Made by a program: the position numbers and the translations under genes | Notes under the pieces: generated by a model | Database searches by the model: none | What the model saw: only the letters and a program-made list of their open reading frames with translations | Told to the model about the DNA's origin: nothing | Shown: piece after piece, positions 18,159-27,788 of the stretch | Numbering within the stretch: position 1 is the first letter of the stretch | Layout: the number at the start of each line of letters is the position of its first letter | DNA from: Granulicella tundricola MP5ACTX9 | Lineage (GTDB): Bacteria; Acidobacteriota; Terriglobia; Terriglobales; Acidobacteriaceae | DNA: 64,000 nt | NCBI RefSeq assembly: GCF_000178975.2 | Contig: NC_015064.1 | Span: 558,001 to 622,000, forward strand | Reading direction: 5' to 3'

Positions 18159-18419
18159 ATGGAGTACTTCGTATACCTTCTTGTTCCTGTCTGTCTTTAC
18201 GTCGTTCACCGCATCATCATGGACCAAAAAGATCTGAAGACAAAAGGCCGCTCGGAGCCTCAAGCGACCGGCCCTATGAGATTGCGAAACGGTCTACACG
18301 CATATCGGAGCTATGCGAACCCGATTCCCAGGCCCACTCCAGGTAGCGTCACAGTCATGAACCCATCCGATTCAAAAAGAGCCAATGAACTCCGCTACTC
18401 CCGGCGGAAGGCGAGCTAG
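18159..18419 (+). CDS. Possible small single-helix membrane protein
   Basis: Encodes 86 residues from ATG 18159 with GAGG five bases upstream. One hydrophobic segment (YFVYLLVPVCLYVVH) is followed by a positively charged tail, as in small inner-membrane proteins. The rest (RSEPQATGPMRLRNGLHAY) is low in recognisable structure. It does not overlap the preferred start of the minus-strand gene at 17772-18035. No family is recognised, and it may be spurious. Confidence 0.35.
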   Translation: MEYFVYLLVPVCLYVVHRIIMDQKDLKTKGRSEPQATGPMRLRNGLHAYRSYANPIPRPTPGSVTVMNPSDSKRANELRYSRRKAS

Positions 18420-18603
18420 TCCTGTCGGTGAGGCTGACTTTAGTCGCGGCTCGTAGGCGGTGTGAGCGGTGATGCACAAAGATGGACGCTTTCACCATGT
18501 GCAGGCTTTCTTTGTCTGAGGCTCTTACAACAGTAAGCGAGCAACGCGGACGGATGTATTTCCACGCGCGGACGCCTGTTTGGCGGGTCGGGGTCTTCGA
18601 CGA

Positions 18604-19449
18604 CTATGCGGTAAGAGTTTGACTAGGCGCATCTCGGGCGGACGACACGTCACAGCTATCCGGGTACTGAACGGTGGGTAGGGCCTCAAAGGCCGGTCGA
18701 GCTAGGAGGTAGCCCTGCATCAAACGGATGCCGCAAGAGCGAAGCGCCCGAAGTTCCTCAAGGGTCTCGACTCCTTCGGCGATGCAAGTGACTCCGAGTG
18801 CCCGGCAAAGTTCGACAGTGGAACGGACGATAGCGAGGGCTGTGGGTCGCTCGTGAAGATTGCGGGTGAGGTCCATATCCAGTTTGAGGATTTCAGGTGT
18901 AAGGTCCGCTAAAAGATTGAGACCCGAATAGCCCGAGCCGAAGTCATCGATAGCCATTTGAAATCCGTGGCGACGATATTCCTGGGCAATCTTCAAGACG
19001 TGGTTTCGGTCTTTGATTTCTTCCATTTCGGTGATTTCAAAGATGAGCAGGTCAAGTGGGAATTCAAGCGCTCGTGCGGTCTCAAGGGTGAGGCGGATAC
19101 AAGCCGAGGGGCTGTAGACGGCACCGGGCTTGAAGTTGATGGATAACTTCGCTCCAGTGTCTTTCAGCCCGAGGCGTGCTGCCAGAGTAATGGCCGCCAC
19201 CCGGCAACTTTGATCGAAGGCGTATCTGTTTTCTTCGGTTAGCTGCGCCATGACTACGCCCGCTGGTTCGTTTTTTATGCCTCGGACAAGGGCTTCGTAG
19301 GCATAGACGCGTGACTCCAGCACATCGACAATGGGTTGGAACGCCATCGTCATCGGGAAAGGCTGCTTGACTCCGTCTTTGCAGGCGGAGCACTTCGGGG
19401 CTATTAGCTCGGGGCCGCTCATCCACAAAAGAGTAAGGCCCAAATTCAT
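18604..19449 (-). CDS. Stand-alone EAL phosphodiesterase
   Basis: Encodes 281 residues from ATG 19449. The frame is open to 19689, but the extra 80 residues are not protein-like. A CxxC (PKCSACKDG) lies near residue 18. The EAL domain is complete and has all catalytic positions: AYEALVRG, NFKPGAVYS, FEITEMEEI, IDDFGSGYSGLNLL, LKLDMDLT, CIAEGVETLEEL and MQGYLLARP. It should hydrolyse c-di-GMP in the cytoplasm. The CxxC before the domain suggests redox or metal sensing. The surrounding region is gene-poor with lower GC, so it may be a separate acquisition. Confidence 0.88.
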   Translation of the reverse strand: MNLGLTLLWMSGPELIAPKCSACKDGVKQPFPMTMAFQPIVDVLESRVYAYEALVRGIKNEPAGVVMAQLTEENRYAFDQSCRVAAITLAARLGLKDTGAKLSINFKPGAVYSPSACIRLTLETARALEFPLDLLIFEITEMEEIKDRNHVLKIAQEYRRHGFQMAIDDFGSGYSGLNLLADLTPEILKLDMDLTRNLHERPTALAIVRSTVELCRALGVTCIAEGVETLEELRALRSCGIRLMQGYLLARPAFEALPTVQYPDSCDVSSARDAPSQTLTA

Positions 19450-20016
19450 GGGAAAACTGTCGCCTTCACGACAGATTGCCGCCGAAGTTGTATGCAAGCG
19501 ACGTTGGGTGTAGAACTCGGGCCCGGTCTGCGCTCCGTGCGGCCACCCTTCGGGTCTGCGAAGCGCTCGGATGGGAACTACAGCTTTCGCCAAAACGCCC
19601 GAGGGACTTGCTCGCCCCATCGCAGCGTCATACTTTGATTGACTATTCACAACTCGCCGAACGGTTGGGGTCAGCACTTGTAGTGCCACAGCGCAGTTAC
19701 TCCGTCCGAAACTACGAGGTCTATGAGCGCGTTTGCGTACATGAGGAGATTTGGTCTGGAGCCGCGAGCGCGCAACGTTTCTCGAACTACTTGTGTGCGT
19801 GAGGCAGCAGCAAGGCGGGCATGTTTGGGAGAAACTTCGCTAAAAATAAAACATTAAGGGGGAATGGTGCTCCGGATTCCTGAAAGGCTTACCACGAACC
19901 GCTGCCTGTTTCTCCCCGGACAAACAAGTTGGCGTACCGTCCGGGCTGTGGTAGGTTGTTGCCGTTCCCTATTTCTCGTGCGCGGCAGGGCCCGGCCACG
20001 CAGAAAAGAGCACCCT
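19450..20016. other. 567-base stretch without a supported gene
   Basis: Between the EAL gene start and the small gene at 20017 there are open frames on both strands, but none with a ribosome site and protein-like composition. An A-rich stretch near 19845-19862 (AAAAATAAAACATTAAG) is unusual for this genome and could be promoter DNA for the plus strand. The left part should hold the EAL gene's promoter. Confidence 0.4.
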
Positions 20017-20235
20017 TTGGCTTATATCGAACCCGCAGAATTCCTTAAGAAGTTTGGCCACGAACCTGAACCGGAGTACAACTCCGACTGCTCGGCTCTT
20101 TGCCAAAGCTATAAAAACCTCTTTTCCGAATATGAAAGAACCTCTGGGAAGATTCAGGCTACGCTCAAGAAAGAGCTCCTCGCCATCGCCCAAAAAATGC
20201 ATCAGCAAGGCTGTCCCCCCTGTCTCTTGGAGTAG
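20017..20235 (+). CDS. Small cysteine-containing protein of unknown function
   Basis: Encodes 72 residues from TTG 20017 with AAGAG about seven bases upstream. The frame is open from 19864, but the earlier part is not protein-like. The product is helical and charged (AYIEPAEFLKKFGHEPEPEY, then a Lys-rich helix), with cysteines at SDCSALC and CPPC at the C-terminus, a possible metal or disulfide site. No family is recognised. Confidence 0.45.
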   Translation: MAYIEPAEFLKKFGHEPEPEYNSDCSALCQSYKNLFSEYERTSGKIQATLKKELLAIAQKMHQQGCPPCLLE

Positions 20236-20292
20236 CCGTACTCAATTCGCCAGATACACTTCGGCTTGTCTGTGATGGCGCGGTCCTAATAG

Positions 20293-20358
20293 ATGGTCCG
20301 ACAGGACCTGGCGATCCTCCGATGATCCAATGTGTCGGCGGAGGCACTGTCGGACCAT
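20293..20358. repeat. 12-base perfect inverted repeat with 42-base spacer
   Basis: ATGGTCCGACAG at 20293-20304 is the reverse complement of CTGTCGGACCAT at 20347-20358. It lies between the small gene ending at 20235 and the FG-GAP gene ending at 20454. There is no T-run. It may be a protein-binding site, a folded RNA end for the FG-GAP transcript, or a scar of a mobile element; no transposase is nearby. Confidence 0.55.
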
Positions 20359-20453
20359 GAGCGCAACCTGGTGCGCTGGGGCGTGTCGTCTGTTGTGTTG
20401 GAGCTGACCGAGATCCAACTTGCGGCTTTGACCGTGAGGGCACACGTCTGAAC

Positions 20454-23400
20454 TCAAGGTGTGACTTGAAGGGTGATGTGGCGGACGACAGGTGCGCCTA
20501 CACTGCTACTGCTGGTTGCGGTCAGCACGATGTCATAGCTGCCTACCAGTGCGTGTTGCGGGTACTTGGCGCTGCAGCCGGTGAGCCCAACTCCCAAGCC
20601 AAGGGTCGCTGCGATCAGGAGGACAAAAAGTGTGAGGCGATTCACGCGCCCCGCCTTGAGTCTGCAGCGAAGGAGACCAAAGCCACATGCAGGGAGCAGC
20701 AAAGCCCAAACAACGTCCGTTGCGGAGTTGTGCCGGGAAGGCTCCGGGATGAGTGCAGATTTGAAGTCGAGTACAGCATCGGTATCGAGGATGACAGGCA
20801 GACTGACCGAGCCGCCTGAGGCGATCTGCATGCTTGCCGAGGAAGGGCGCTTGTCTCCGCCGACCTCGCAGGTGAGCAGAAGGCCGGCAGGGGTGGAGCA
20901 TGTCAGGTTTACAAGACCGTTGAAGCCGGAGATGGAGGAGATGGTTGCAGTGATGTTGCCGTGGTGCTCGGCCTGGATGGAAAGGGTGGGTGAGCTCACC
21001 TTCAGATCGAAGAGTGGATCTGTGATCAAAAGGCTTACCGGACCGGCCGAGGCGGAGGTGATGTCGCCGGATTTGGAGGTGAAGACCGCAGTCAGGGTGT
21101 GGAGACCGCTGGCGAGTTGCGAGGTGGTGAAGGATACGCCAGCCGACAGCGAGGCCGTTGGGCCTGGGGTAAGTGTTGCGATCGCGATACCACCGTCCAG
21201 GATGGTGATGGTGCCGTTGGAAGGATTTGCCGCTGCGATCGATGCGCTGCCGTCCAGATTTGTGACTGTGGAGGTAATGGTTGCCGCGCCACCCTGGGGC
21301 GAGGTGGCGGGCGCGCTGAGGATTAAGGAGGTCTGATCCGGCACAATCTGCTGGAGCGTGGAGGCATCGGACTGAGTGAGGCTTGTGCTTCCGGCGAAAT
21401 GAGCGGTGACCGTGTAAGTTGCCGCCGATAGGGTGAACGGCGTGACGTAGACGATGCTGCCGGAGTTATCGGTGGTGAGGGTGGCTGGAGGGAAACCCTG
21501 GACGGTGATGGTGACTGGCTGGTTTGCGACCGAGGCTGATCCGCTTGACTGGCTGCTGGTCAGGCTACTGCGGAAGCTGTAGCTGCCGAACAGGGCAGGC
21601 GCGGGCGTTCGCACGGGCTGCAGGGTCAACTGGGTTGCGGACGGGGTCGAGGGGGCGGAGACGATCTGGATGAGCGAGGCAGAGCTTGCCTGAAGTGGCC
21701 CTGAAGGGACGTAGGTGGCGACGATGGTGTGGGTTCCGGTGGACGGAGCTTCCGAGACCGACGTGGTCGCGCTGGCAGTGCCGGGTATGAGTGGAACGGT
21801 CCCCAGCGCGACGCTGTTGTCCGTGAAGGTCATGGAGCCTGCCGGCACACTGGCGTCGCCGGCCTTGACGGTGGCGGTGAAGACGACAGTGGTGCCGGGC
21901 GACGAAGGGTTCTGCGAGGAGATCAGGGTTGTGGCCGAGGCGACAGGCCCGGAATCCAGTTGATTGAGCAGGATGGTGACGGAGGAGGCGGCGTCCGAGG
22001 CGACGTTGCCGAAGATGAGATCTGGTCGTCCGTCGCCGTTGAGGTCTTTGATGAAGAGATCTCCGGAGAGCGCTCCGGCCGTGTAGCAGATCTCCGGGCC
22101 GAAGGTGCGTCCGGCTGCCGAGTGGACAATGCCTACCGCAAAGGTGTTGAGCGAGCTTGCAGTTTGAAGGACAAGGTCCGGGAGGCCATCTCCGTTGAGG
22201 TCCGCTGCCTTGAATGAGGTGTAGCTATGCGCGAAGCAGCCTGCCTGGACCGGCGCGATAAAGGTGCCGTCTCCCTTGCCGTAATAGATCCAGACACAGG
22301 AGGGCACGCCCTGGTAGCTAAAGGAGTAGGGCAACTGATACTCGGTCACGAGGGCGAGATCCGGTTTGCCGTCCCCGTCGAAGTCCGCGGATTGCACGGC
22401 GCTGTAACCATTGGCGGCTACGCCGAGGTGAGCGGGGATGGGCAGGATGGACGGCGTGGTGTCAAAGCTGCCGTTGCCATGTCCCTGAACCACGTACAGA
22501 CCTGTGCTGAGGATGTATGCGGCATCGAGCTTTCCCCGGTTGGCGAGGTCCGCAAGGATAGGGGTGCCCGGCGTGTAGTAGGACACGCCATTGGGCATGA
22601 CGGGCGCAGTGTAGGTGGTCGAGACGCTGCGGAATGTGCCGTTGCCGAGGGAGAGAGCGGCCACGAGGCTGTAAGTGGATGACAGTGAGCTGATGGAGGG
22701 TAGAAGGAGGTCGGCTTTGCCGTCTCCGTCTATATCTCCGACCACACCGACGCTTCCGTTTGAGGTATTCAGGGGTGCGGCGATGCCGGTGGCGGCTTGC
22801 GGTGTAGCGAAGGTACCATCGCCGTGTCCGAAGAGGAGGTATGGAGCGTAGGTGGAGTCGTTTGCGAGGAGATCCGGCTTGCCGTCGCCGTTGAAGTCCG
22901 CGGCATAGATCTGCGAGGAGGAGGTGACCGGCGAGCTTTGCAGGGAGATGGGCGGGGCGAAGGTGCCATCGCCGTTTCCGAGGTTGAGTGTGAGCTGGGG
23001 GCTGCCGGTGGCGACGAGATTCTGCTTGCCATCCCGGTTGAAATCCGCCATGGCGGTGGGGCCGGTGATGACGCCGACCTCGGGCGCGGGTGCGGTGCCA
23101 AAGGTTCCATCGGCGTGACCGTAGGTAAGATAGAGGCCGTTTGGCCCGCAACTGAGGAGATCCATGAGCCCGTCGCCGTTGAGATCGACGAACTGCTGCT
23201 GTGCCGCCTGATCGACCAGGAAGGCGAACCCGACGGCGGCGATGGCGTATTCGCGCGGCGGTCCGAAGGATAGGCCCGGGGCTCCGAGGAACACGGCGAG
23301 ACCATCGCCCGAGTACGCGAGGATGTCCGGGATGCCGTCTCCGTTGACGTCCGCGACCAGTTCCGGATAGAGAAAGGTGCCCGCGCCAGAGCCACTGACG

Positions 23401-24314
23401 GACGTGCTGCCGAAGGGCAGGTGGAAGATGGGTGTTGTATTGAAGGTGCCGTCGCCGTTGCCGTGGAGGATGTCCAGGGTGGTGCCGCCGTTGCCGGAGG
23501 TCGGATAGCCGCATACGGCATCAAGTTTGCCGTCCTGATCCATGTCATGGAAGGCACAGGTGCCGCCGCCCGGGGGTGAGGTGTAGGTGTAGGAGGTGAT
23601 GAGCGGACCGAAGGAGCCGTCGCCTTTTCCGAGTGAGACGGCGAGGCCGTCTCGCCAAAGGATGTCCGGGATACCGTCGCCGTTGATATCCGCGATGACC
23701 GGCACGCTGAATGCAACGTTGCCCACCACGGTTTTGCTGGGGAGGAAGCCGCCTTTGCCATCGCTGAGGAGGACGAGGACGAAGCTGTTGTAGGGCTGCT
23801 CGAGGAGGAAGTCAGAGACGCCATCCCCATTGAGATCGCCGACGGAGGCGAGGATGACGGCGTCTGAGATCTGATTCGAAAGCTTGTTTACTGAAGCGGC
23901 GCCGAGGGTTCCATCACCGTTTCCGGGGAAGACGAAGACGCTGCCGATGTGGGTGTTTGGGTCGTAGTTGGCGCAGATGAGATCAAGCCTGGCGTCGCGG
24001 GTGACATCCGCTGTGACGCACATGGGAGCGCGGCTGACGTTGATGTTCGCAGGGAAGGAAAAGTCCTGTCCGGGCTGGAAGCTGTTGTTGGGGCCAGCCA
24101 GAAGAACATGCCCGGTCGTGGCACCGTTGACGACCTTGAACCAGATGAGATCGCGGCGGCCATCGCCGTTCAGATCGCCGGAGATGACGGCGTCTGGATC
24201 GATTGGAGTGACGATCCGCACGGGATTGGTGAAGCTTTCAGCAAAGGCAGGCAAGCAGAGACAGGCAGTCAAAAAGATAAAGGCTTGCAGAAGAACTCTT
24301 TTATAGGAATGCAT
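20454..24314 (-). CDS. Secreted FG-GAP/VCBS beta-propeller protein with Ig-like domains
   Basis: Encodes 1286 residues from ATG 24314. A signal peptide (FIFLTACLCLPAFA) is cleaved near residue 25. About 14 repeats with the calcium-binding FG-GAP core DxNGDGxxDL lie between about residues 45 and 790 (for example DLNGDGRRDLIW, DINGDGIPDILW, DFDGDGKPDLAL), enough for two seven-bladed propellers. Three Ig-like repeats (Big_3/5 type) follow at about 795-1090. Near the C-terminus there are two hydrophobic segments, the second ending in GLTGCSA, then a final beta segment. Such proteins are cell-surface or secreted adhesion or recognition proteins. It is transcribed alone. The C-terminal hydrophobic pair plus lipobox-like Cys is discussed under findings. 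Confidence 0.85.
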   Translation of the reverse strand: MHSYKRVLLQAFIFLTACLCLPAFAESFTNPVRIVTPIDPDAVISGDLNGDGRRDLIWFKVVNGATTGHVLLAGPNNSFQPGQDFSFPANINVSRAPMCVTADVTRDARLDLICANYDPNTHIGSVFVFPGNGDGTLGAASVNKLSNQISDAVILASVGDLNGDGVSDFLLEQPYNSFVLVLLSDGKGGFLPSKTVVGNVAFSVPVIADINGDGIPDILWRDGLAVSLGKGDGSFGPLITSYTYTSPPGGGTCAFHDMDQDGKLDAVCGYPTSGNGGTTLDILHGNGDGTFNTTPIFHLPFGSTSVSGSGAGTFLYPELVADVNGDGIPDILAYSGDGLAVFLGAPGLSFGPPREYAIAAVGFAFLVDQAAQQQFVDLNGDGLMDLLSCGPNGLYLTYGHADGTFGTAPAPEVGVITGPTAMADFNRDGKQNLVATGSPQLTLNLGNGDGTFAPPISLQSSPVTSSSQIYAADFNGDGKPDLLANDSTYAPYLLFGHGDGTFATPQAATGIAAPLNTSNGSVGVVGDIDGDGKADLLLPSISSLSSTYSLVAALSLGNGTFRSVSTTYTAPVMPNGVSYYTPGTPILADLANRGKLDAAYILSTGLYVVQGHGNGSFDTTPSILPIPAHLGVAANGYSAVQSADFDGDGKPDLALVTEYQLPYSFSYQGVPSCVWIYYGKGDGTFIAPVQAGCFAHSYTSFKAADLNGDGLPDLVLQTASSLNTFAVGIVHSAAGRTFGPEICYTAGALSGDLFIKDLNGDGRPDLIFGNVASDAASSVTILLNQLDSGPVASATTLISSQNPSSPGTTVVFTATVKAGDASVPAGSMTFTDNSVALGTVPLIPGTASATTSVSEAPSTGTHTIVATYVPSGPLQASSASLIQIVSAPSTPSATQLTLQPVRTPAPALFGSYSFRSSLTSSQSSGSASVANQPVTITVQGFPPATLTTDNSGSIVYVTPFTLSAATYTVTAHFAGSTSLTQSDASTLQQIVPDQTSLILSAPATSPQGGAATITSTVTNLDGSASIAAANPSNGTITILDGGIAIATLTPGPTASLSAGVSFTTSQLASGLHTLTAVFTSKSGDITSASAGPVSLLITDPLFDLKVSSPTLSIQAEHHGNITATISSISGFNGLVNLTCSTPAGLLLTCEVGGDKRPSSASMQIASGGSVSLPVILDTDAVLDFKSALIPEPSRHNSATDVVWALLLPACGFGLLRCRLKAGRVNRLTLFVLLIAATLGLGVGLTGCSAKYPQHALVGSYDIVLTATSSSSVGAPVVRHITLQVTP

Positions 24315-24664
24315 GAGGGTCCCAGGGTGTTTGCATCAGTATAAAGACTGCTGGTCCCTCATCCTCTGCAATATTTGCAATCCTCTTCATTTCGAAGGTC
24401 GTGTGATGAATGGTTTAGTGCGCTGAGCTTTCGCGTCACAGTGCGGAATGATAAGCCTCGGATTTAGGCATAGGTCAGCGTATCGACGTAGCAGCCCGCA
24501 CCCTTCGCTTCGCATGGCAGAAGTTGCCGAAGGTTCCGAGAACGGACCTGTCTCCCGGCATCTGAAGGGCAAGGATGAGAGGTGGACCAAAGACGACTCC
24601 GGGAAGGAGCTCACACTCATCGTTATCGACGAAGCTAAGAGACCCTACCCCATAGTGGCGAAGA
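24315..24664. other. 350-base intergenic stretch
   Basis: Contains the presumed promoter of the FG-GAP gene on the minus strand and the 3' flank of the YncE-like gene. Short open frames on both strands lack ribosome sites. Nothing else was recognised. Confidence 0.4.
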
Positions 24665-25723
24665 TCAGGGGCGTCTTCCTACGACCAGGATTGAGAAGGT
24701 GCCGGGTACCGGCGTGGGACGATACTGTAGCTCCTCTGAGACGTTCCCGGTGTTCTGCCCGAACTTTGAGGTGACGAGGTAGACCTTGCCCTCTTCCTGG
24801 TTGACGATCATGGTGCGTGCTCCAGGCTGTGTCTTTAACTGCTGTGCGGAGGCGTAATGGCCAGTTCCGTCGCGATGAAAGGAGGTCAGCATGCCGGTTG
24901 CGTCGGCAAGGAAGAGCGTGCTCTGCTGCTCGTCGAAGCCCATGTCCCCTGAACCTGCCGGTGCGTCTCCTACAGGCGTCATTGCTCCTGAACCTGTGTT
25001 GATGGCGATGATCTTATGGCTCTCACAGGTGGTGAAGAGGCGGTGACCCTTGGGGTCGACTGCGAGGGTATTGGGACCGGTGCATGGAGCGAGCTGCCAG
25101 GACGCGGTGACCTCTCTGGACGCTGCGCCGATGCGAACGACTTCACCCATTGCAGGTAGTGTGACGAAGATGTTTCCTGCGCCATCGCCGACGGCTGTGC
25201 TGGGGCGTCCGGCGAGCGGGAGCGTCGCAACGATCTCATTAGTTTTGCTGTCCACGATGGTGGCGCTGTGGCCGCGTGAGTTGAAGACGAAGACGAGTTT
25301 GGTCGCAGGCTCAAAGACGACGGTATCCGGAACCAGGCCGGTTGAAACAGAAGCGATGAGCTTGAGGTCTTTGCGGTCGAAGACGCGCAGAAAGCCTGCG
25401 GTGCCGTCGGTTGGATCGCTGATGTAGCCATAGCGTCCGGTATCGTCGATCGCGATTCCGCGCACGTTCTTCATGCCTGCGATCTCGCCGGTCTGCTTGC
25501 CGGTCTGGGTGTCGACGACCATCACGCGATTGGTGCGCGGGATATAAAGCTGATGGTTTGCAGGGTCCAGCGACAGGAAGCCCCAACCGCCTGCGCCGCC
25601 AACGTTCCACTCCGCTTCCACATGGAAGGGGACGGACGGAACGGGCTTGGGCGTGTGTGCGTTGGATGCGATCGTGCTGCTGAGAAGAAGAGAGAGCGAA
25701 GCAAGTTTCATCATCGTGGGCAT
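24665..25723 (-). CDS. YncE-like beta-propeller, secreted
   Basis: Encodes 352 residues from ATG 25723; ATGs three and four codons later are also possible. A signal peptide (LSLLLSSTIASNAHT) is present. The rest is a seven-bladed YVTN/YncE-type propeller, with repeated blades such as MVVDTQTGKQTGEI, LRVFDRKDLKLIAS, TIVDSKTNEIVATLPLAG and LFTTCESHKIIAINTGSG. These are periplasmic proteins of unclear ligand (YncE of E. coli binds single-stranded DNA in vitro; others bind metals or quinone cofactors). It follows the phosphoesterase gene by 103 bases and is probably co-transcribed. It shares C-terminal motifs (RPTPVPGTFSILVVGR) with the propeller gene at 55520, so the two are close paralogues. 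Confidence 0.88.
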   Translation of the reverse strand: MPTMMKLASLSLLLSSTIASNAHTPKPVPSVPFHVEAEWNVGGAGGWGFLSLDPANHQLYIPRTNRVMVVDTQTGKQTGEIAGMKNVRGIAIDDTGRYGYISDPTDGTAGFLRVFDRKDLKLIASVSTGLVPDTVVFEPATKLVFVFNSRGHSATIVDSKTNEIVATLPLAGRPSTAVGDGAGNIFVTLPAMGEVVRIGAASREVTASWQLAPCTGPNTLAVDPKGHRLFTTCESHKIIAINTGSGAMTPVGDAPAGSGDMGFDEQQSTLFLADATGMLTSFHRDGTGHYASAQQLKTQPGARTMIVNQEEGKVYLVTSKFGQNTGNVSEELQYRPTPVPGTFSILVVGRRP

Positions 25724-25826
25724 AGAGGTTCCCGGTGTCAGAGGTTCGTCTGTAGCATGTATTTGAAATAACTTCGACGGCCAGCATGATGCCGACCGTC
25801 GAAGCGTGAGTGCTGCAGGAGCGCGG

Positions 25827-27788
25827 TTACTTCGTAGAGAAGGAGAAGTTATCTACGAGGTCGCCGATGGCCGGGCTGTTGGTGGGAACGTAAGGATTGT
25901 TCGCCTTCTGCGTCGGGTTCGGCAGGTTGTCACGGCTGCGCGTCGTGATGGGCGAAAGACCCCAGTTCTTCTCGATGAACTTGATGAGCGAGACGTGATC
26001 GCCGTACTCGTGCGAGACGTGACCGCCCTCCGTGTACTTCGAGACGATGATGAGCGGGATGCGAGTGCCATCGCCGAAGAAGTCAACCGGCTGGATGTAA
26101 CCCGAGTCATAGTAACCGCCGCCCTCGTCGAAGGTGACGAAGATGGCCGTGTCAGCCCAGAGGGTGGGGTTGGCCTTGACCTGGTTGACGATCTTCTTGA
26201 CGAAGCCTTCATACAGGTCCAGCTTGGAGGACGCCGGGTGACCGTCGTTGAAGCCGCTGGGCTTCACGATGGACACTGGCGGCAGGTTGCCGGTATCGAT
26301 GTCCTCATAGAGCTGCGTGGTATCCGCGATGTACTGCTCGCGGGTGGCCTGCGTGCCCATGATGGAGGTCTCGTACTGGAAGGGATTGCAGATGTTGCAG
26401 TACTCATCGAAACTGTTCGACTCGGTGGGGTCGGTGACGTACAGATCCCAGTTCTCGCCGAAGTACTTGAAGGGAACATTCTTCGCGATCAGGGAATCGC
26501 CGATGCTCTTCACACTGGTCGGAGGAATGGTGAACGGGGAGTAGGCCGAGGCAAGCGTACCGTCGCCGTTGTAACCGGGGTTGTAGTTATTGACCAGGTA
26601 GTAGTGACCCTTGTCGCAGTTGGGCGAAACGGGGCGCTTGAGGGACTGGAGATAGTTGGTCACCGCAGGCACGCCGGGCTGGCCGATATCCTGGCAGTCG
26701 ACGTAGCTTCCACCACCGTAACCGTCCTGGTCGTAGTAGTTGTTGGTGGTGGGCTGGGGATCGGGGTTCTCAATCTGGTTGCTGGGAGGCACGAGCGCCT
26801 GACCCGCGCCGTTGCTGTACCAGATCGCGTCTGCAAAGCCGAACATGATGTGGTTGGCACCGGTTCCGCCCATCACGGACTGGTGGAAGTTATCGCTGAT
26901 GGTGTACTTGTCCGCGAGTTCCCTGAAGTAAGGTGCATCGCCCTGCGCCATGTTGTAGAAGCCCATGGCGGCGGAGCCTTCACCGGTGGAGGTGTTGGTG
27001 AAGCCCTTGGTCTGGGCCGCGCCGTTGCTGCCTGTACCGACCGAGGTTTCAACCCATGGGAAGAGATCGTTCAAGCAGCCGCTGGCGTTTTCTTTCGTTG
27101 CGTAGTCGGCGTTGCAGTCCGTCTGCTGCCACATCTGGAAGAAGCGGTGAACCGGGCTGGCGGTATAAGCGTCATACGGCATGTTGCTTCCGCTGAGCTG
27201 ATAGACGCCTTCCTTCAGGGTGGCTGCGCCGGTAATGCGGGTATCGAGCTTACCGCCGGTGATGCCGGTGGCGCCCGTGAGGAGGTAGGGCTCATAACCA
27301 GAGGCCAGACCGGTGTCCGCAAGCCTGGCAACCTTCAACGTCGTAAAGGGAGCAGGGCCGGCAACGGTGGGCTTGATGGGGCCGCCGGCAAGCGCGGGAG
27401 GAAGCGTGCCGTAGATGCTCTTGGACTGGGGGCTGTTGGAGTAAGAGCCGGTGCCAGAGGTGGTGTTGTCGAGAGCGGAGAACTGGGCAGACAGGGAGTA
27501 GTTGGGGCCGGGCTTGCCGTTAGCCTTGACGATGCCTTCCGACAACAGGTTGTTGACCGTCTCGCCTTCCTTCGGCTTGTAGGTGGCGAAGACGTGATCG
27601 AAGGTGCGGTTCTCACCGATGATGACAATGACGTGCTTGATTGGGGTCGTAGTTGCGGGTGCAGTCGAGCCAGCTGACTGTGCATTCGCGGAAAGCGGCA
27701 TCGCCGCCATCACTTGCAGCGCGATCAACATCATCGCGCTGCTCCTCAACGTGCCATTAGAGGCACTGTGTATGCGTTTCGGGTTCAA
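25827..27788 (-). CDS. Secreted PF04185-type phosphoesterase (acid phosphatase/phospholipase C family)
   Basis: Encodes 653 residues from TTG 27788, with GGAG eight bases upstream. The frame is open to 27878 without a better start. A signal peptide (MMLIALQVMAAMPLSANAQ) ends at AQ. The alkaline-phosphatase fold begins with HVIVIIGENRTFDHVFATY, matching the ENRSFDH motif. Further conserved elements are GTGANHIMFGFAD, VTFDEGGGYYDSG and RIPLIIVSKY, followed by HEYGDHVSLIKFIE. Members cleave phosphomonoesters or phospholipids; the substrate is not decided by sequence alone. With the YncE gene downstream and the multicopper oxidase gene upstream, all on the minus strand, it forms a secreted-protein group, though the upstream gap is 220 bases. 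Confidence 0.9.
   Translation of the reverse strand: MNPKRIHSASNGTLRSSAMMLIALQVMAAMPLSANAQSAGSTAPATTTPIKHVIVIIGENRTFDHVFATYKPKEGETVNNLLSEGIVKANGKPGPNYSLSAQFSALDNTTSGTGSYSNSPQSKSIYGTLPPALAGGPIKPTVAGPAPFTTLKVARLADTGLASGYEPYLLTGATGITGGKLDTRITGAATLKEGVYQLSGSNMPYDAYTASPVHRFFQMWQQTDCNADYATKENASGCLNDLFPWVETSVGTGSNGAAQTKGFTNTSTGEGSAAMGFYNMAQGDAPYFRELADKYTISDNFHQSVMGGTGANHIMFGFADAIWYSNGAGQALVPPSNQIENPDPQPTTNNYYDQDGYGGGSYVDCQDIGQPGVPAVTNYLQSLKRPVSPNCDKGHYYLVNNYNPGYNGDGTLASAYSPFTIPPTSVKSIGDSLIAKNVPFKYFGENWDLYVTDPTESNSFDEYCNICNPFQYETSIMGTQATREQYIADTTQLYEDIDTGNLPPVSIVKPSGFNDGHPASSKLDLYEGFVKKIVNQVKANPTLWADTAIFVTFDEGGGYYDSGYIQPVDFFGDGTRIPLIIVSKYTEGGHVSHEYGDHVSLIKFIEKNWGLSPITTRSRDNLPNPTQKANNPYVPTNSPAIGDLVDNFSFSTK

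Noticed and set aside
25806..27677. Long plus-strand frame of about 620 codons opposite the phosphoesterase gene
   Set aside because: Composition is that of a GC-rich mirror frame; the minus-strand gene has full catalytic motifs.
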